The notes: generated by a model from the letters alone, not told the origin. A stretch of 64,000 nucleotides of DNA from Xanthomarina sp. F2636L (GCF_026410195.1 NZ_JAPMLM010000069.1:310001-374000), one strand, 5' to 3'; shown: positions 53,560 to 63,490, counted from the stretch's first letter. Translations and numbers: made by a program.

Positions 53560-56253
53560 TTAATTTATAGAATCTGTCTGTTTGGTTTGATTGGTTTTTG
53601 GATAATTAAAAAGATCTTTAATCGATTTAGGTTTTGTGTTATTAGCTGAGTCTTTAGGCTCTGTGTTTCCACCTTTTATAATATCGTCCAACACATTTTT
53701 TATTGGATTGGAGTTGGGTTTGTTTGTGTCTACAGAATCTTTTGGATTGCTTGGGGTTTGATTGTTATTTATGCCACCAAGTAAATCTAGTATTTGGTCT
53801 TTGCCTTTATTAATTAATTTCTGTTTTTCAATTTCAATTAGTTGTTTTGTTAAATTGGCTACCCCACTTGTTAAATCTGTTTTAACGTTTGGATTGTTAA
53901 AAGTTCCAGTAATATTAGCTGTAACTGGTATCGAAATATTATTTACCGCTTGATCGTCTATTTTCCCTATCAATCTATTAATGTCGCTACCCAGGTATTT
54001 TGCTGGAACTTGAAAAGTAGCGTTATAATTCATGTTATTAGTAAAACTATGTGAACCCTTGATGTTTATTTTAATGTCTTTATATTGAAGATCGAAAGGG
54101 GTAATGTTTACCATGCCATTTTCAAAAGTTAAGTTGGTTTTCAAGTCTTTTAAATCTAATTTGCTGAAGTCTACAAAACTTAATGCGCCATTTAATGCGT
54201 TTACAAGAGCTTCATTTTTAGGCTTGATTTCTGTAGTTTGAACTTCGGCAAACGCAGTACCATTTATGCTATTTAAATCTGGTGTAAAATTTCCATCTAA
54301 ATTTCCAGAAAGCGCAATGTTACTATTTAGTTTGCCTTGAAGCGCACTAGCAATTGGAGCTAGGCTTTGAAGCAGTTCTAAACCGTTAAAAGATTTTGAA
54401 ATATCAAATTGACTCATATCCAAATTCATAACAAATGTTGGCGTTTTTAAAGCTGTATCCACATAACCATCTACCAAGAGCTTTCCTTCAAAAACATTAG
54501 AACTCATGTTTCTTAAAACAGCTTTTTCGTCTTTTATGTATAGATTTCCTTTCACGTCTTTAAGGGTTAAATTGTCGTAATAAACTGTTTTGGCATCTGC
54601 ATTAATTTTACAATCTAAGAAGGCTGGAATTTTAAAAGCTTCAGAAGAATTGACTGTTTTGTTTTCTGAATTTTCAGTAGCATCCTCCATCATAAAATCG
54701 CTTAAATAAAAGGCATCGGAATTCACATTAAAATCTCCTTCAAGTTTTTTATCGCTAAAAATAAACCCAAGTAAATTATTAATGGTTCCATTGGCTTTTA
54801 TGTCGCTTTTTCCTGTAGATGCATTAAAAGTGATTAGTTTTATTGTTCCAGGATTAAAGGCTATGGCAGCTTCTGAAATTTCAATAGGATTTACTAAGTC
54901 TTCAGAAGTATATTTAAAGTTTTTTAAGTTTAGATTTCCATCGTTCTTAATACGTTGATAAGCATTTTTTTCAATGGCATCCATATCAAAATTGGTATTT
55001 AGCTTAGCAACTAAAATTCCGGTTAAGTCGTTTTCTAAATCAATAGGATAGGCCTGACTTAGATTGGCTAAATTTAAAATGCCATCTACATGTGCATTTA
55101 CTGTTATGTTTTTTGTAAGATTTCTAATTACGGCCGAAGATTTAAAGACATCTTGATCAATTTTAAAATTCAAAGTTTGTAAATCCATATACGTATCGTC
55201 CATAAGTCTAGTCATGTTTTTAACCGAAGCATTGATTGAGATATTATCAATTCCTTTTGGTAAGTCAGGATATTTAAACGACGCATTGTTAGAAACCATA
55301 TTGATGTCTAATGTTGGAATGGTTTCTTCGGTTAATGTACCTTTAATGATTCCTTTAATTTTAAAATTTCCAGAAGTTTCTACTTTGTCAAGATCTTTAG
55401 AATAGGTTTTAGGTATAACTGCTAAAAAATCTTTAAAGTCAGAACCTGGGTTTTCGAACGTAACATCAATTTCCTGACCTTCTTCAAGCATTTGCACAAA
55501 GCCTTGAAACTCGATTGGTAATTGATTGATATAGGCTTTATTCTCTTTAAAGGTGTATTTATCGTTAGTTAAATCCAAACCAATTAAAGCGTTCAGTTTA
55601 ATGTCGTTATTGCTTAAATATTCTGTACTGTCAATCTTTAAACTTACTCTAGCGCTTGTTTTTGTGTCTAATTCAGAAACATCACCAGAAAAAGTTCCTT
55701 TTCCTGAATGATTTAATTCCGTAATATAAAAAGTGGTATTAGAGCCTTCATCTAAAAAGGTTAACGCACTATTATCTATGGAGTAATCTTTAATGTCTAA
55801 GGTAAATCCTTTAGAGCTGTTTTCAGGAGTGTCTGGTTTTTCGTCTTTTTCTTTTGCTATATCGTAATTGGTTTCTCCTCTTTTATTTGTTTTAAGACTA
55901 ATGAGTGCTTCTTTCAAGTTTATTTCATTAATCACAATAGGATCTTCGTCTGCCTTTTTAAACAATTCTTTTATAGACATATTTAAAGATATAGACTTTG
56001 CTGTAGCTAAGGTTTCATCTTTAAAAGGCTCGAAATTTGTAATTACTAAATCGTTAACATCTACTTGTGCCTGAGGAAAGCTTCTAATAAAGCTTAAGCT
56101 AACATCGTTAAATTCCACATGAGCATTTAAATTTTCGTTGATGGTTCGTTTTACAATCTCTTTTATTTTAGATTGAAATACAAAAGGAACGGCTAGTAAT
56201 AGTAAGACTAGAACTAACAAAGTGATTCCAGTAATTTTTAAAATTTTTTTCAT
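53560..56253 (-). CDS. AsmA-like envelope protein
   Basis: An 897-residue protein with an N-terminal membrane helix (about 5-25) and a long periplasmic part of repeated beta-groove segments, as in AsmA-family proteins, thought to move lipids or affect outer-membrane assembly. The opening VQSKIKEIVKRTINENLNAHVEFNDVSLSFIRSFPQAQVDVNDL is typical, as is the C-terminal AsmA_2-like region with FDLQYKDIKINIKGSHSF. The last ~100 residues are a low-complexity Asn/Lys/Pro-rich tail. An earlier start at 56316 lacks conservation, so ATG 56253 is used. Confidence 0.85.
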   Translation of the reverse strand: MKKILKITGITLLVLVLLLLAVPFVFQSKIKEIVKRTINENLNAHVEFNDVSLSFIRSFPQAQVDVNDLVITNFEPFKDETLATAKSISLNMSIKELFKKADEDPIVINEINLKEALISLKTNKRGETNYDIAKEKDEKPDTPENSSKGFTLDIKDYSIDNSALTFLDEGSNTTFYITELNHSGKGTFSGDVSELDTKTSARVSLKIDSTEYLSNNDIKLNALIGLDLTNDKYTFKENKAYINQLPIEFQGFVQMLEEGQEIDVTFENPGSDFKDFLAVIPKTYSKDLDKVETSGNFKIKGIIKGTLTEETIPTLDINMVSNNASFKYPDLPKGIDNISINASVKNMTRLMDDTYMDLQTLNFKIDQDVFKSSAVIRNLTKNITVNAHVDGILNLANLSQAYPIDLENDLTGILVAKLNTNFDMDAIEKNAYQRIKNDGNLNLKNFKYTSEDLVNPIEISEAAIAFNPGTIKLITFNASTGKSDIKANGTINNLLGFIFSDKKLEGDFNVNSDAFYLSDFMMEDATENSENKTVNSSEAFKIPAFLDCKINADAKTVYYDNLTLKDVKGNLYIKDEKAVLRNMSSNVFEGKLLVDGYVDTALKTPTFVMNLDMSQFDISKSFNGLELLQSLAPIASALQGKLNSNIALSGNLDGNFTPDLNSINGTAFAEVQTTEIKPKNEALVNALNGALSFVDFSKLDLKDLKTNLTFENGMVNITPFDLQYKDIKINIKGSHSFTNNMNYNATFQVPAKYLGSDINRLIGKIDDQAVNNISIPVTANITGTFNNPNVKTDLTSGVANLTKQLIEIEKQKLINKGKDQILDLLGGINNNQTPSNPKDSVDTNKPNSNPIKNVLDDIIKGGNTEPKDSANNTKPKSIKDLFNYPKTNQTKQTDSIN

Positions 56254-56598
56254 GTGATGTGATAAGTTTGTGTAAGTATATACGTATAAAATAGTATCAA
56301 AGTTGCCAAAAAGCAAAAGTTTAATAAAACTTTAATACTATAGGGAGTCCGTCTCTTTTTTTAATGTAAACGCTTTTGTTAAGTATTATAGCCTATAAAA
56401 CGTAAAGATATATGAGAATTCTTAAAATGAAAATCTGTCATTAGCTTGCTACGAAAGATATTTCGAAAAATAAGGTAGATAAATAGTGATTGGGTCGTTG
56501 TGTAGTAAGTTTATCTTTTAAATTCATTTAAAATTGTGGATAAATAGGCCTGACAAATATAAGGTATTAAAATTTCTTTTAGTTAATTTGTTTTTTCA
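56254..56598. other. Divergent intergenic region, AsmA-like / folK-dNK
   Basis: A 345-nt gene-free stretch, AT-rich. On the minus strand a -7-like box (plus CAAATATA at 56554-56561) is present without a matching -33, leaving a long leader if used. No good plus-strand promoter for the folK fusion was seen, and no hairpins of note. Confidence 0.45.
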
Positions 56599-57726
56599 AT
56601 GGATACACGGCAAAAAATTTACATATCTCTAGGTAGTAATAAAGGCGACAGATTAAAAAATCTGCAAGACGCCATTAATCTTATTTTTAAAAAAATTGGA
56701 AAAATAAACATCATTTCTAAAGTTTATAATACACCTGCTATTGGTTTTGAAGGCGACGATTTTTTTAATTGCTGTCTTATTTTAGAAACAGAAATACCTT
56801 CAGAAAAAGTTATGCAAGAGTTACTTGCCATTGAAACATTTTTAGGAAGAATAAGAGATGAGAGTAAAGGCTATCAATCCCGGATTATAGATTTAGATAT
56901 CTTGTTTGTAGACGAAGAAATAATTGATAGCCTGCAACTTCAGGTGCCACATCCTGAGCTTCATAAAAGAAAATTTGTTTTAAAACCTTTATTGGAAATT
57001 GCACCTAAAATATCACATCCAAAACTTCATAAATCTATAGCTGTTTTATTGGAGGAGTGTGAAGATGCGAGTGATATTGAGCCTGTTAATATCTGGTTAA
57101 AAAATCCAAGTAAACAATTTCAGTTTTCAAATTTTAATTATATAGCCATTGAAGGTAATATAGGTGCAGGAAAAACCAGTTTGGCAACTATGATTTCCAA
57201 AGATTTTAATGCGAAATTAATTTTAGAGCGCTTTGCTGAAAATCCGTTTCTTCCAAAATTTTACGAAGACGCCAAGCGTTATGCTTTCACACTCGAAATG
57301 TCTTTTTTGGCAGATAGATATCAGCAAATTAGTGACGATTTATCCCAGCTAGATTTATTTAAAGATTTTATTATTAGCGATTACGATATTTATAAATCCT
57401 TAATTTTCTCGAAAATAACCTTGCCTGAAGACGAGTTTAAACTTTATAGAAAACTCTTCTATTTAATGTATAAAGACATTGCAAAACCAGAATTGTATGT
57501 GTATTTGTATCAAAATACAGAGCGTTTACAAGAAAACATTAGAAAAAGAGGTCGTGATTACGAACAGAATATTGCCAACGAGTATCTAGATAAAATAAAC
57601 ACAGGCTATTTGGAATTTTTAAAAAATCAATCTGAGTTAAATGTGAAAATAATTGATATTTCTGAAAAAGATTTTGTTGAAAACCGAGAAGATTATCTTT
57701 GGGTTTTAGGAGAAATTTCTAAGTAA
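56599..57726 (+). CDS. FolK-deoxynucleoside kinase fusion
   Basis: A 375-residue bifunctional protein. Residues ~1-160 are HPPK (FolK), which pyrophosphorylates 6-hydroxymethyl-dihydropterin in folate synthesis: ISLGSNKGDRLKNLQDA, then GRIRDESKGYQSRIIDLDILFVDE and PHPELHKRKFVLKPLLEI. Residues ~170-375 are a deoxynucleoside kinase: Walker A EGNIGAGKTS (about 184-193), ERFAENPFLPKFYED, and the RxR-containing lid RKRGRDYEQNI. The kinase salvages deoxynucleosides. The two functions are separate steps of nucleotide-related metabolism; the fusion is, as I remember it, common in Flavobacteriia. Confidence 0.92.
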   Translation: MDTRQKIYISLGSNKGDRLKNLQDAINLIFKKIGKINIISKVYNTPAIGFEGDDFFNCCLILETEIPSEKVMQELLAIETFLGRIRDESKGYQSRIIDLDILFVDEEIIDSLQLQVPHPELHKRKFVLKPLLEIAPKISHPKLHKSIAVLLEECEDASDIEPVNIWLKNPSKQFQFSNFNYIAIEGNIGAGKTSLATMISKDFNAKLILERFAENPFLPKFYEDAKRYAFTLEMSFLADRYQQISDDLSQLDLFKDFIISDYDIYKSLIFSKITLPEDEFKLYRKLFYLMYKDIAKPELYVYLYQNTERLQENIRKRGRDYEQNIANEYLDKINTGYLEFLKNQSELNVKIIDISEKDFVENREDYLWVLGEISK

Positions 57727-57765
57727 AAACTACTCTATTGTTAATTAGGTGTTTAGTTGATGAAA

Positions 57766-58305
57766 TTAGTTTTTTATAGTAGATAGTTTAGAATATAAAT
57801 CCCAAATTACAACCCCGCAACTCACCGAGATATTTAAAGAATGTTTGGTGCCAAATTGAGGGATTTCAAGCACCACATCGCTATTGCTAACAATATTTTG
57901 GGCCACGCCTTTTACTTCATTTCCAAAAATCAAGGCATATGTTGTTCCTTTTTTAGGGGTAAAGTCGTTTAACATCGTGGCATTTTCAGCTTGTTCAACG
58001 GAGACTATCTTTATGTTGTCTTTTTTTAGTTTTTCAACTAAGTCTATGGTGTTTTCAACATATTCCCAAGATACAGTTTCGGTACTCCCCAAAGCAGTTT
58101 TATGTATGTCTTTATGTGGAGGTGTTGCAGTTATACCACAGAGATAAATTTTTTCAATTAAAAAAGCATCACTCGTTCTAAAAACCGAGCCAATATTATT
58201 TAAACTTCGTATGTTATCCAATACAATAATTAAAGGTGTTTTTTTAACGTCTTTAAAATCTTCAATACTTAATCTGTCTAATTCGCTATTTTTTAGTTTG
58301 CGCAT
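57766..58305 (-). CDS. SPOUT-family (TrmH/SpoU) RNA methyltransferase
   Basis: A 179-residue RNA 2'-O-methyltransferase with the knotted SPOUT fold. Motif 1 is in NIGSVFRTSDAF (Arg of the N-x-x-x-x-x-R type), motif 2 YALIFGNEVKGV, motif 3 EIPQFGTKHSLNISVSCGVVIWDL. The specific tRNA or rRNA target is not clear. It lies between folK-dNK (convergent) and mutS (divergent). Confidence 0.92.
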   Translation of the reverse strand: MRKLKNSELDRLSIEDFKDVKKTPLIIVLDNIRSLNNIGSVFRTSDAFLIEKIYLCGITATPPHKDIHKTALGSTETVSWEYVENTIDLVEKLKKDNIKIVSVEQAENATMLNDFTPKKGTTYALIFGNEVKGVAQNIVSNSDVVLEIPQFGTKHSLNISVSCGVVIWDLYSKLSTIKN

Positions 58306-58466
58306 ATTAAAAATTATGAATAATTGTAAATAACTTATATAACTTTGGTTTTACAAAACATGAAATTATGGTTACTTTAGCAGCCCTAGATATTACACAA
58401 AAGTAACACATATAAATCATTTAACCATTGAAGGGTTTCCGTCTTCACGGGAATGAAAAAGACAAG

Positions 58467-61100
58467 ATGACGAAAAAGACAAAAAAAGTAACGCCTTTAA
58501 TGAAACAATACAATGCCATTAAGGTGAAATATCCAGATGCTTTGCTATTGTTTCGTGTAGGAGATTTTTATGAAACTTTTGGAGAGGATGCCATAAAAAC
58601 AGCTGGTATTTTAGGAATTATATTAACAAAAAGAGGAGCAGGAAGCGAGAGTGAAACCGAATTGGCAGGATTTCCACATCACTCTTTAAATACCTATTTA
58701 CCTAAATTAGTAAAAGCTGGAGAACGCGTGGCTATTTGCGATCAGTTAGAAGATCCTAAGCAAACTAAAACTATAGTAAAACGTGGCGTAACCGAATTAG
58801 TAACTCCCGGAGTAGCTTTTAATGATGAGGTTCTAAAATCGAAGTCTAATAACTTTTTATGTTCGGTTTATTTTGGTTCTTCTTCAAGCCCAACGTCCAA
58901 TTCTAAAATAGGAATTTCATTTTTAGATATCACTACCGGAGAGTTTTTAACTTCTCAAGGGAATGAAGAATATATAGATAAACTTCTTCAGAATTTTAAA
59001 CCTAGTGAAGTCCTTGTTTCTAAGAAAAATCGAAATTATTTTAAGACGGTTTTTGGAGACGATTTTCACACCTTTCACCTGGAAGATTGGGTATATCAGA
59101 TTGATTATTGCAATGAAACTTTAATCAAACATTTCAACACAAATACTCTAAAGGGTTTTGGAATAGAAGATTTAAACGAAGGTATTATTGCTTCGGGTTC
59201 TATTCTTTATTATCTGGGTGAAACCCAACACAACAAATTACAGCATATTACAGCTATTGGTAGAATTGCTGAAGACGACTACGTGTGGATGGATAAATTT
59301 ACCATTAGAAATCTGGAACTGTATTATTCTACCAATAATAATGCAGTTACACTTTTAAATGTTATTGATAAAACCATTTCTCCTATGGGTGGTCGACTGC
59401 TTAAACGTTGGTTGGCTTTGCCTTTAAAAGATGTGAAGCAAATTAAGCAACGTCATGAAGTAGTAGATTATTTATCTAAAAACACGCAACAGCTTCAAAA
59501 AATTCAAAATCACATTAAGAATATTGGAGATATTGAACGTTTAATATCTAAAGTGGCAACGGCCAAAGTGCATCCCAGAGAGGTTATTCAACTTAAAAAC
59601 TCTTTAGAAGCCATTGTGCCAATTAAAGCGTTGGCCTCTAGTAGCGACAACGATTCTCTAAAAGTAATTGGAGACACGCTTCAAAGTTGTCAGGTACTTC
59701 GAGAGAAAATAAAGGAAACTTTAAATGAAGACGCGCCAGTAAACGTTTTGAAAGGATTTACTATTGCAGAAGGTTTTTCTTCTGAATTAGATGAGCTCCG
59801 TGGTTTATCGCACTCAGGAAAAACCTATTTGGATAATATGTTGAAGCGAGAAAGCGAACGTACAGGGATTACCTCTTTAAAAATAGGTTCTAATAATGTG
59901 TATGGTTATTATATTGAAGTTAGAAATACGCATAAAGACAAAGTTCCAGAAGAATGGATTAGAAAACAAACTTTAGTCAATGCCGAACGTTATATTACTG
60001 AAGAACTGAAAGAATACGAAGCCAAAATTCTTGGCGCAGAAGAACGTATTTTAGTTATCGAGCAACAATTATTTTCAGAATTAATTGTTTGGATGATGCA
60101 ATATATCAAGCCAGTTCAACAAAATGCTAATTTAATTGGGCAATTGGATTGCTTATGCGGTTTTGCACAATTAGCAAACGATAATAATTATGTGTATCCA
60201 ATAATTGATAATTCTACCGATTTAGACATAAAAGACGGAAGACATCCAGTTATAGAAAAACAACTACCGCCAAGTGAAGCTTATATTGCTAACGATGTTT
60301 TTTTAAATAGAGAAACGCAACAAATCATCATGATTACTGGGCCAAATATGTCTGGTAAGTCCGCCATACTAAGGCAAACAGCCTTAATTGTACTCTTAGC
60401 TCAAACAGGAAGTTTTGTACCTGCAAAAGAAGCTAGAATAGGTGTGGTCGATAAAATATTTACCAGAGTAGGGGCAAGCGATAATATTTCTATGGGAGAA
60501 TCTACTTTTATGGTAGAAATGAATGAAACAGCTTCCATTCTAAATAATCTATCCGAAAGAAGTTTGGTTCTACTAGATGAAATAGGACGAGGAACAAGCA
60601 CTTATGATGGAATTTCGATAGCGTGGGCTATAAGCGAATATTTACACGAACATCCGGCAAAAGCAAAAACGTTATTTGCTACACATTATCATGAGTTAAA
60701 TGAAATGACCGAAACCTTCGAGCGCATTAAAAACTATAATGTTTCGGTAAAAGAATTAAAAGATAATGTTCTTTTCTTAAGAAAATTAGTTCCAGGAGGT
60801 TCAGCTCATAGTTTTGGAATTCATGTGGCTAAAATGGCTGGTATGCCACAGCAAGTCTTACATCGTGCTAATAAAATATTAGAAAAACTTGAACAATCTC
60901 ATTCAAGCGAAGAGTTAACCGAAAAAGTAAAAACTCTAGATAATGAGATGCAGTTAAGTTTTTTTAATTTAGACGATCCCTTGTTGGAGAATATTAAAGA
61001 TGAGATTTTACACATTGATATTGATACACTTACGCCTGTGGAAGCGCTTATGAAATTGAACGAAATTAAACGTATGTTGATTAAGAAGAAGATGGCTTAA
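58467..61100 (+). CDS. mutS: DNA mismatch repair protein MutS
   Basis: An 877-residue mismatch-recognition ATPase. The N-terminal mismatch-binding motif is [21 protein letters not shown] (Phe-x-Glu). The connector, lever and clamp follow, then the ATPase with Walker A GPNMSGKS, Walker B region [17 protein letters not shown] and the helix-turn-helix end. A longer reading to 58428 adds a short non-conserved stretch, so ATG 58467 is used. It is complete and in its normal length range. Confidence 0.97.
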   Translation: MTKKTKKVTPLMKQYNAIKVKYPDALLLFRVGDFYETFGEDAIKTAGILGIILTKRGAGSESETELAGFPHHSLNTYLPKLVKAGERVAICDQLEDPKQTKTIVKRGVTELVTPGVAFNDEVLKSKSNNFLCSVYFGSSSSPTSNSKIGISFLDITTGEFLTSQGNEEYIDKLLQNFKPSEVLVSKKNRNYFKTVFGDDFHTFHLEDWVYQIDYCNETLIKHFNTNTLKGFGIEDLNEGIIASGSILYYLGETQHNKLQHITAIGRIAEDDYVWMDKFTIRNLELYYSTNNNAVTLLNVIDKTISPMGGRLLKRWLALPLKDVKQIKQRHEVVDYLSKNTQQLQKIQNHIKNIGDIERLISKVATAKVHPREVIQLKNSLEAIVPIKALASSSDNDSLKVIGDTLQSCQVLREKIKETLNEDAPVNVLKGFTIAEGFSSELDELRGLSHSGKTYLDNMLKRESERTGITSLKIGSNNVYGYYIEVRNTHKDKVPEEWIRKQTLVNAERYITEELKEYEAKILGAEERILVIEQQLFSELIVWMMQYIKPVQQNANLIGQLDCLCGFAQLANDNNYVYPIIDNSTDLDIKDGRHPVIEKQLPPSEAYIANDVFLNRETQQIIMITGPNMSGKSAILRQTALIVLLAQTGSFVPAKEARIGVVDKIFTRVGASDNISMGESTFMVEMNETASILNNLSERSLVLLDEIGRGTSTYDGISIAWAISEYLHEHPAKAKTLFATHYHELNEMTETFERIKNYNVSVKELKDNVLFLRKLVPGGSAHSFGIHVAKMAGMPQQVLHRANKILEKLEQSHSSEELTEKVKTLDNEMQLSFFNLDDPLLENIKDEILHIDIDTLTPVEALMKLNEIKRMLIKKKMA

Positions 61101-61130
61101 AAATAAATTGTATTATTTTTCAAAAAAGGC

Positions 61131-61160
61131 TTTGCAATTCACATAAATATTTTAAATTTG
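61131..61160 (+). promoter_or_regulatory. Bacteroidota sigma-A promoter for the tRNA pair
   Basis: TTTG 61131-61134, 18-nt spacer, TAAATTTG 61153-61160. It lies 37 nt before the tRNA-Gly start. Confidence 0.75.
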
Positions 61161-61197
61161 CAACCGCAATCGAGAGATTGTACGTTCATTAATAACT

Positions 61198-61269
61198 GCG
61201 AAAGTAGCTCAGGGGTAGAGCATCACCTTGCCAAGGTGGAGGTCGCGGGTTCAAATCCCGTCTTTCGCT
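61198..61269 (+). tRNA. tRNA-Gly (GCC)
   Basis: A 72-nt cloverleaf. Acceptor GCGAAAG pairs with CTTTCGC; D-arm AGCTC..GAGC; anticodon loop CTTGCCAAG read as GCC; T-arm CGGGTTCAAATCCCG. CCA is not encoded. It is 25 nt before tRNA-Leu and co-transcribed from the same promoter. Confidence 0.97.
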
Positions 61270-61294
61270 CTATACGCTGATAAAAATATACCAA

Positions 61295-61378
61295 GCTGAA
61301 GTGGTGGAATTGGTAGACACGTTGGACTTAAAATCCAATGTCCATTAGGACGTACGGGTTCAAGTCCCGTCTTCAGTA
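61295..61378 (+). tRNA. tRNA-Leu (TAA)
   Basis: An 84-nt class II tRNA with a long variable arm (TGTCCATTAGGACGT). Acceptor GCTGAAG pairs with CTTCAGT (one G-U); anticodon loop CTTAAAA gives TAA; T-arm ACGGGTTCAAGTCCCGT. CCA is not encoded. Confidence 0.97.
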
Positions 61379-61383
61379 CAGAT

Positions 61384-61414
61384 GAAAAGCCGAAACGAAA
61401 GTTTCGGCTTTTTT
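61384..61414 (+). terminator. Terminator of the tRNA operon
   Basis: Stem AAGCCGAAAC (61387-61396) with GTTTCGGCTT (61401-61410), tetraloop GAAA, T-run to 61414. Confidence 0.9.
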
Positions 61415-61419
61415 GTTTT

Positions 61420-61456
61420 AAAAATTTGCGGAAAGCTCGCTTTCTAGCAAATTTTT
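61420..61456. repeat. Long perfect hairpin downstream of the tRNA pair
   Basis: Outer arms AAAAATTTGC and GCAAATTTTT, then inner arms GAAAGC and GCTTTC around a 2-nt centre, giving an almost uninterrupted stem across 37 nt. It starts the 369-nt non-coding stretch 61379-61747. Confidence 0.75.
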
Positions 61457-61462
61457 AAAATA

Positions 61463-61690
61463 AAAAAGCGATTCATTTTTATGAATCGGCTTTTCTCAAG
61501 ATGTTGATAAAGGACTCGGCGCAGCCAAGTCCTTTATATCGACAACCTATTTTATTTCAATGAATTTTTAAAACAAAAAAGCAACCCAATCTTTTGGATT
61601 CGCTTTTCTCAAAATGTTGATACGGGACTCGGCTTAGCGAAGTCCATTTTACATGATATTTCTTTTTTCTTACAGGCAAATTTTAAAAAC
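61463..61690. repeat. Two imperfect direct repeats of ~110 nt, each hairpin-bearing
   Basis: Unit 1 (about 61462-61566) and unit 2 (about 61572-61688) both read: A-run, a hairpin ending in GCTTTTCTCAA, ATGTTGATA, then an inverted repeat GGACTCGGC...AGTCC, and an A/T tail with AATTTTTAAAAC-type words. In unit 1 the arms CGATTCAT/ATGAATCG are perfect; in unit 2 they are degraded. The whole lies between the tRNA pair and a minus-strand gene, with no reading frame of note. Confidence 0.7.
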
Positions 61691-61733
61691 AAAAATGCTT
61701 TATCGAACAGATAAAGCATTTTTGTTTTAGATC
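61688..61733. terminator. Bidirectional terminator next to the ChaN-like gene
   Basis: Long stem AAAAATGCTTTATC with GATAAAGCATTTTT around loop GAACA, flanked by A and T runs. It would end the minus-strand ChaN-like gene (stop at 61748). Confidence 0.88.
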
Positions 61734-61747
61734 TTATATTATAATAA

Positions 61748-62635
61748 TTAACCTCTAGTCTGCGTCATATTATCCGAAACAACAATAATATAATCAGCAA
61801 TTTCAGCTTTATCTTCTTTGTTCATTTCTTCCCATTCAGATTGCATAACTGTAGTAATCGATTTGATATTTAAACCAGGTTGAATTTTATTAATCCACCA
61901 AATAATACCTTGGTTGTAATTAGAGTGATAAGAACCTCCAAAATGAAAAAGTAAATCTCCTTCATTAAAATTCTTAAGAGAAAAGTGTGCCATGGTGGCA
62001 TCCTTCGAGGCCTGAGCTATTTGAATATTCAGCATGTTTGGAGGTATATGTCCACCCATGTGGTCGGCCATTTCTGCATATGCCTTTACGGTTGGGTCGA
62101 AATAAGTTTCTAAATCGGGACCAATCATAGCAAGGGCTTCTGGACTTAATTCTTTTAAAACACCCATGCCTTTTTTACTTAACATGGAAGCGTATCTTCT
62201 TGGAATATTGGTAGCAATAAATCGTAGTTTGTTATCTTTTGCAAATTCTACTAAAGGTTTATAATCTGTTTTATAATTACCCCATAATTGGGTGATTTCT
62301 GGAAGCATTTTATCTTCAGCATAAAAATCGTTGAGGTATTCGTTTAAAACTAGTTGGTTGCCATTTTCAAACATTTCAGCTCCAAAAAATAGTTTATCAC
62401 CTTTAATTTCGAAGAAACTTTTACTCATTTCCAATTGGAGCCAATGCGAAATTGGGTTGTTGTGGTATTCCCCAAAAAAAACCATGTCGCTTTTAGCTAA
62501 ATCGCTAATCATTTTTTCATAATTAGCCGATTTTCCATTGTTTTTAAATAACTGGTAAGCTGGTTTGTGTTTTTGAGCAATTGATGTACTTAGAAAAACT
62601 AAGGTAAAAAATCCTGTTAGTAGTATTTGTTTCAT
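61748..62635 (-). CDS. ChaN-like iron/heme-binding family protein
   Basis: A 295-residue exported protein with a signal peptide (1-20, ending SIAQ). It begins as ChaN proteins do: SDMVFFGEYHNNPISHWLQLEM (with the His/Tyr residues that bind heme), later the GAEMFENGNQLVLNEYL and LRFIATNIPRRYASM segments. Family members bind heme and are thought to help its uptake. It is unlike the lipoprotein forms in that no lipobox Cys follows the signal. The NYN gene upstream on the same strand ends 6 nt before it. Confidence 0.88.
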   Translation of the reverse strand: MKQILLTGFFTLVFLSTSIAQKHKPAYQLFKNNGKSANYEKMISDLAKSDMVFFGEYHNNPISHWLQLEMSKSFFEIKGDKLFFGAEMFENGNQLVLNEYLNDFYAEDKMLPEITQLWGNYKTDYKPLVEFAKDNKLRFIATNIPRRYASMLSKKGMGVLKELSPEALAMIGPDLETYFDPTVKAYAEMADHMGGHIPPNMLNIQIAQASKDATMAHFSLKNFNEGDLLFHFGGSYHSNYNQGIIWWINKIQPGLNIKSITTVMQSEWEEMNKEDKAEIADYIIVVSDNMTQTRG

Positions 62636-62641
62636 GTAGGT

Positions 62642-63409
62642 TTATTGTTTTTTTGACTTCTTTTTTGACTTTTCAATGTTCTTTACATAAATTAATTTAT
62701 GCTTGCTTTTAGGGGTTTCCCTTTGTTCTATTTCAAAGCTATCAGTAGATTTAATTAAAGGTGTTAATTTTTCAAAACCATAGTTCCTAGAATCAAAATT
62801 AGGTTGTTTTTTCTGTAATAAACTTCCAACGTCTCCAAGAAACGCCCAGCCTTCTTCATCAGATAAATCATCAATTGTTGTAGAGATTAATTTAATAACT
62901 TGAGGTGTAATTTTATCGATGCTGTCTTTATTTTTATCCTTGCTGCTAGTTTCGTCTTTCTTTTCAGATTGAGTCCTTAATATTTCAACATAAATAAATT
63001 TATCGCAGGCTACAATAAACGGAGTTGGTGTCTTTTTTTCTCCAATTCCAATTACTTGCATTCCAGCTTCTCTTAATCTAGTTGCTAATCTTGTAAAATC
63101 ACTATCGCTAGAAACCAAACAAAAACCATTCACTTTATTAGAGTAGAGAATATCCATGGCGTCAATAATCATGGCAGAATCTGTAGCATTTTTTCCTGTA
63201 GTGTAGGCGTATTGTTGGATGGGTGTAATAGCATTTTGCAGTAAAAGATCTTTCCATTTAGACAGGTGAGGTTTGGTCCAGTCTCCATAAATCCTTTTAA
63301 TGGTAGGATTGCCATATTTTGCAATTTCTTCCATCATTTCTTTTACGTGAGCCGATGGAATATTGTCTCCATCTATAAGTACTGCTAAATTCAAATTCAT
63401 GTTGTTCAT
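62642..63409 (-). CDS. NYN-domain ribonuclease-like protein with OST-HTH/LOTUS domain
   Basis: A 255-residue cytosolic protein. The N-terminal NYN (LabA/DUF88) domain (about 6-150) has the acidic residues of a PIN-like nuclease: Asp13 and Asp15 (LIDGDN), Asp77 (NATDSAM), Asp102 and Asp104 (SSDSDF). A linker rich in Lys/Asp follows, then a helix-turn-helix of the OST-HTH/LOTUS type (about 170-240). LOTUS domains bind RNA, so an RNA-directed nuclease is likely; no target is known. ATG 63400 is an alternative start. Confidence 0.88.
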   Translation of the reverse strand: MNNMNLNLAVLIDGDNIPSAHVKEMMEEIAKYGNPTIKRIYGDWTKPHLSKWKDLLLQNAITPIQQYAYTTGKNATDSAMIIDAMDILYSNKVNGFCLVSSDSDFTRLATRLREAGMQVIGIGEKKTPTPFIVACDKFIYVEILRTQSEKKDETSSKDKNKDSIDKITPQVIKLISTTIDDLSDEEGWAFLGDVGSLLQKKQPNFDSRNYGFEKLTPLIKSTDSFEIEQRETPKSKHKLIYVKNIEKSKKKSKKQ

Positions 63410-63490
63410 TGTATTTTTTCAAGATTTTTACAAGATATTGAATTATCAAGACGAATTAAGAAACTTTTAAAATAAAATGTAACGTATGGT

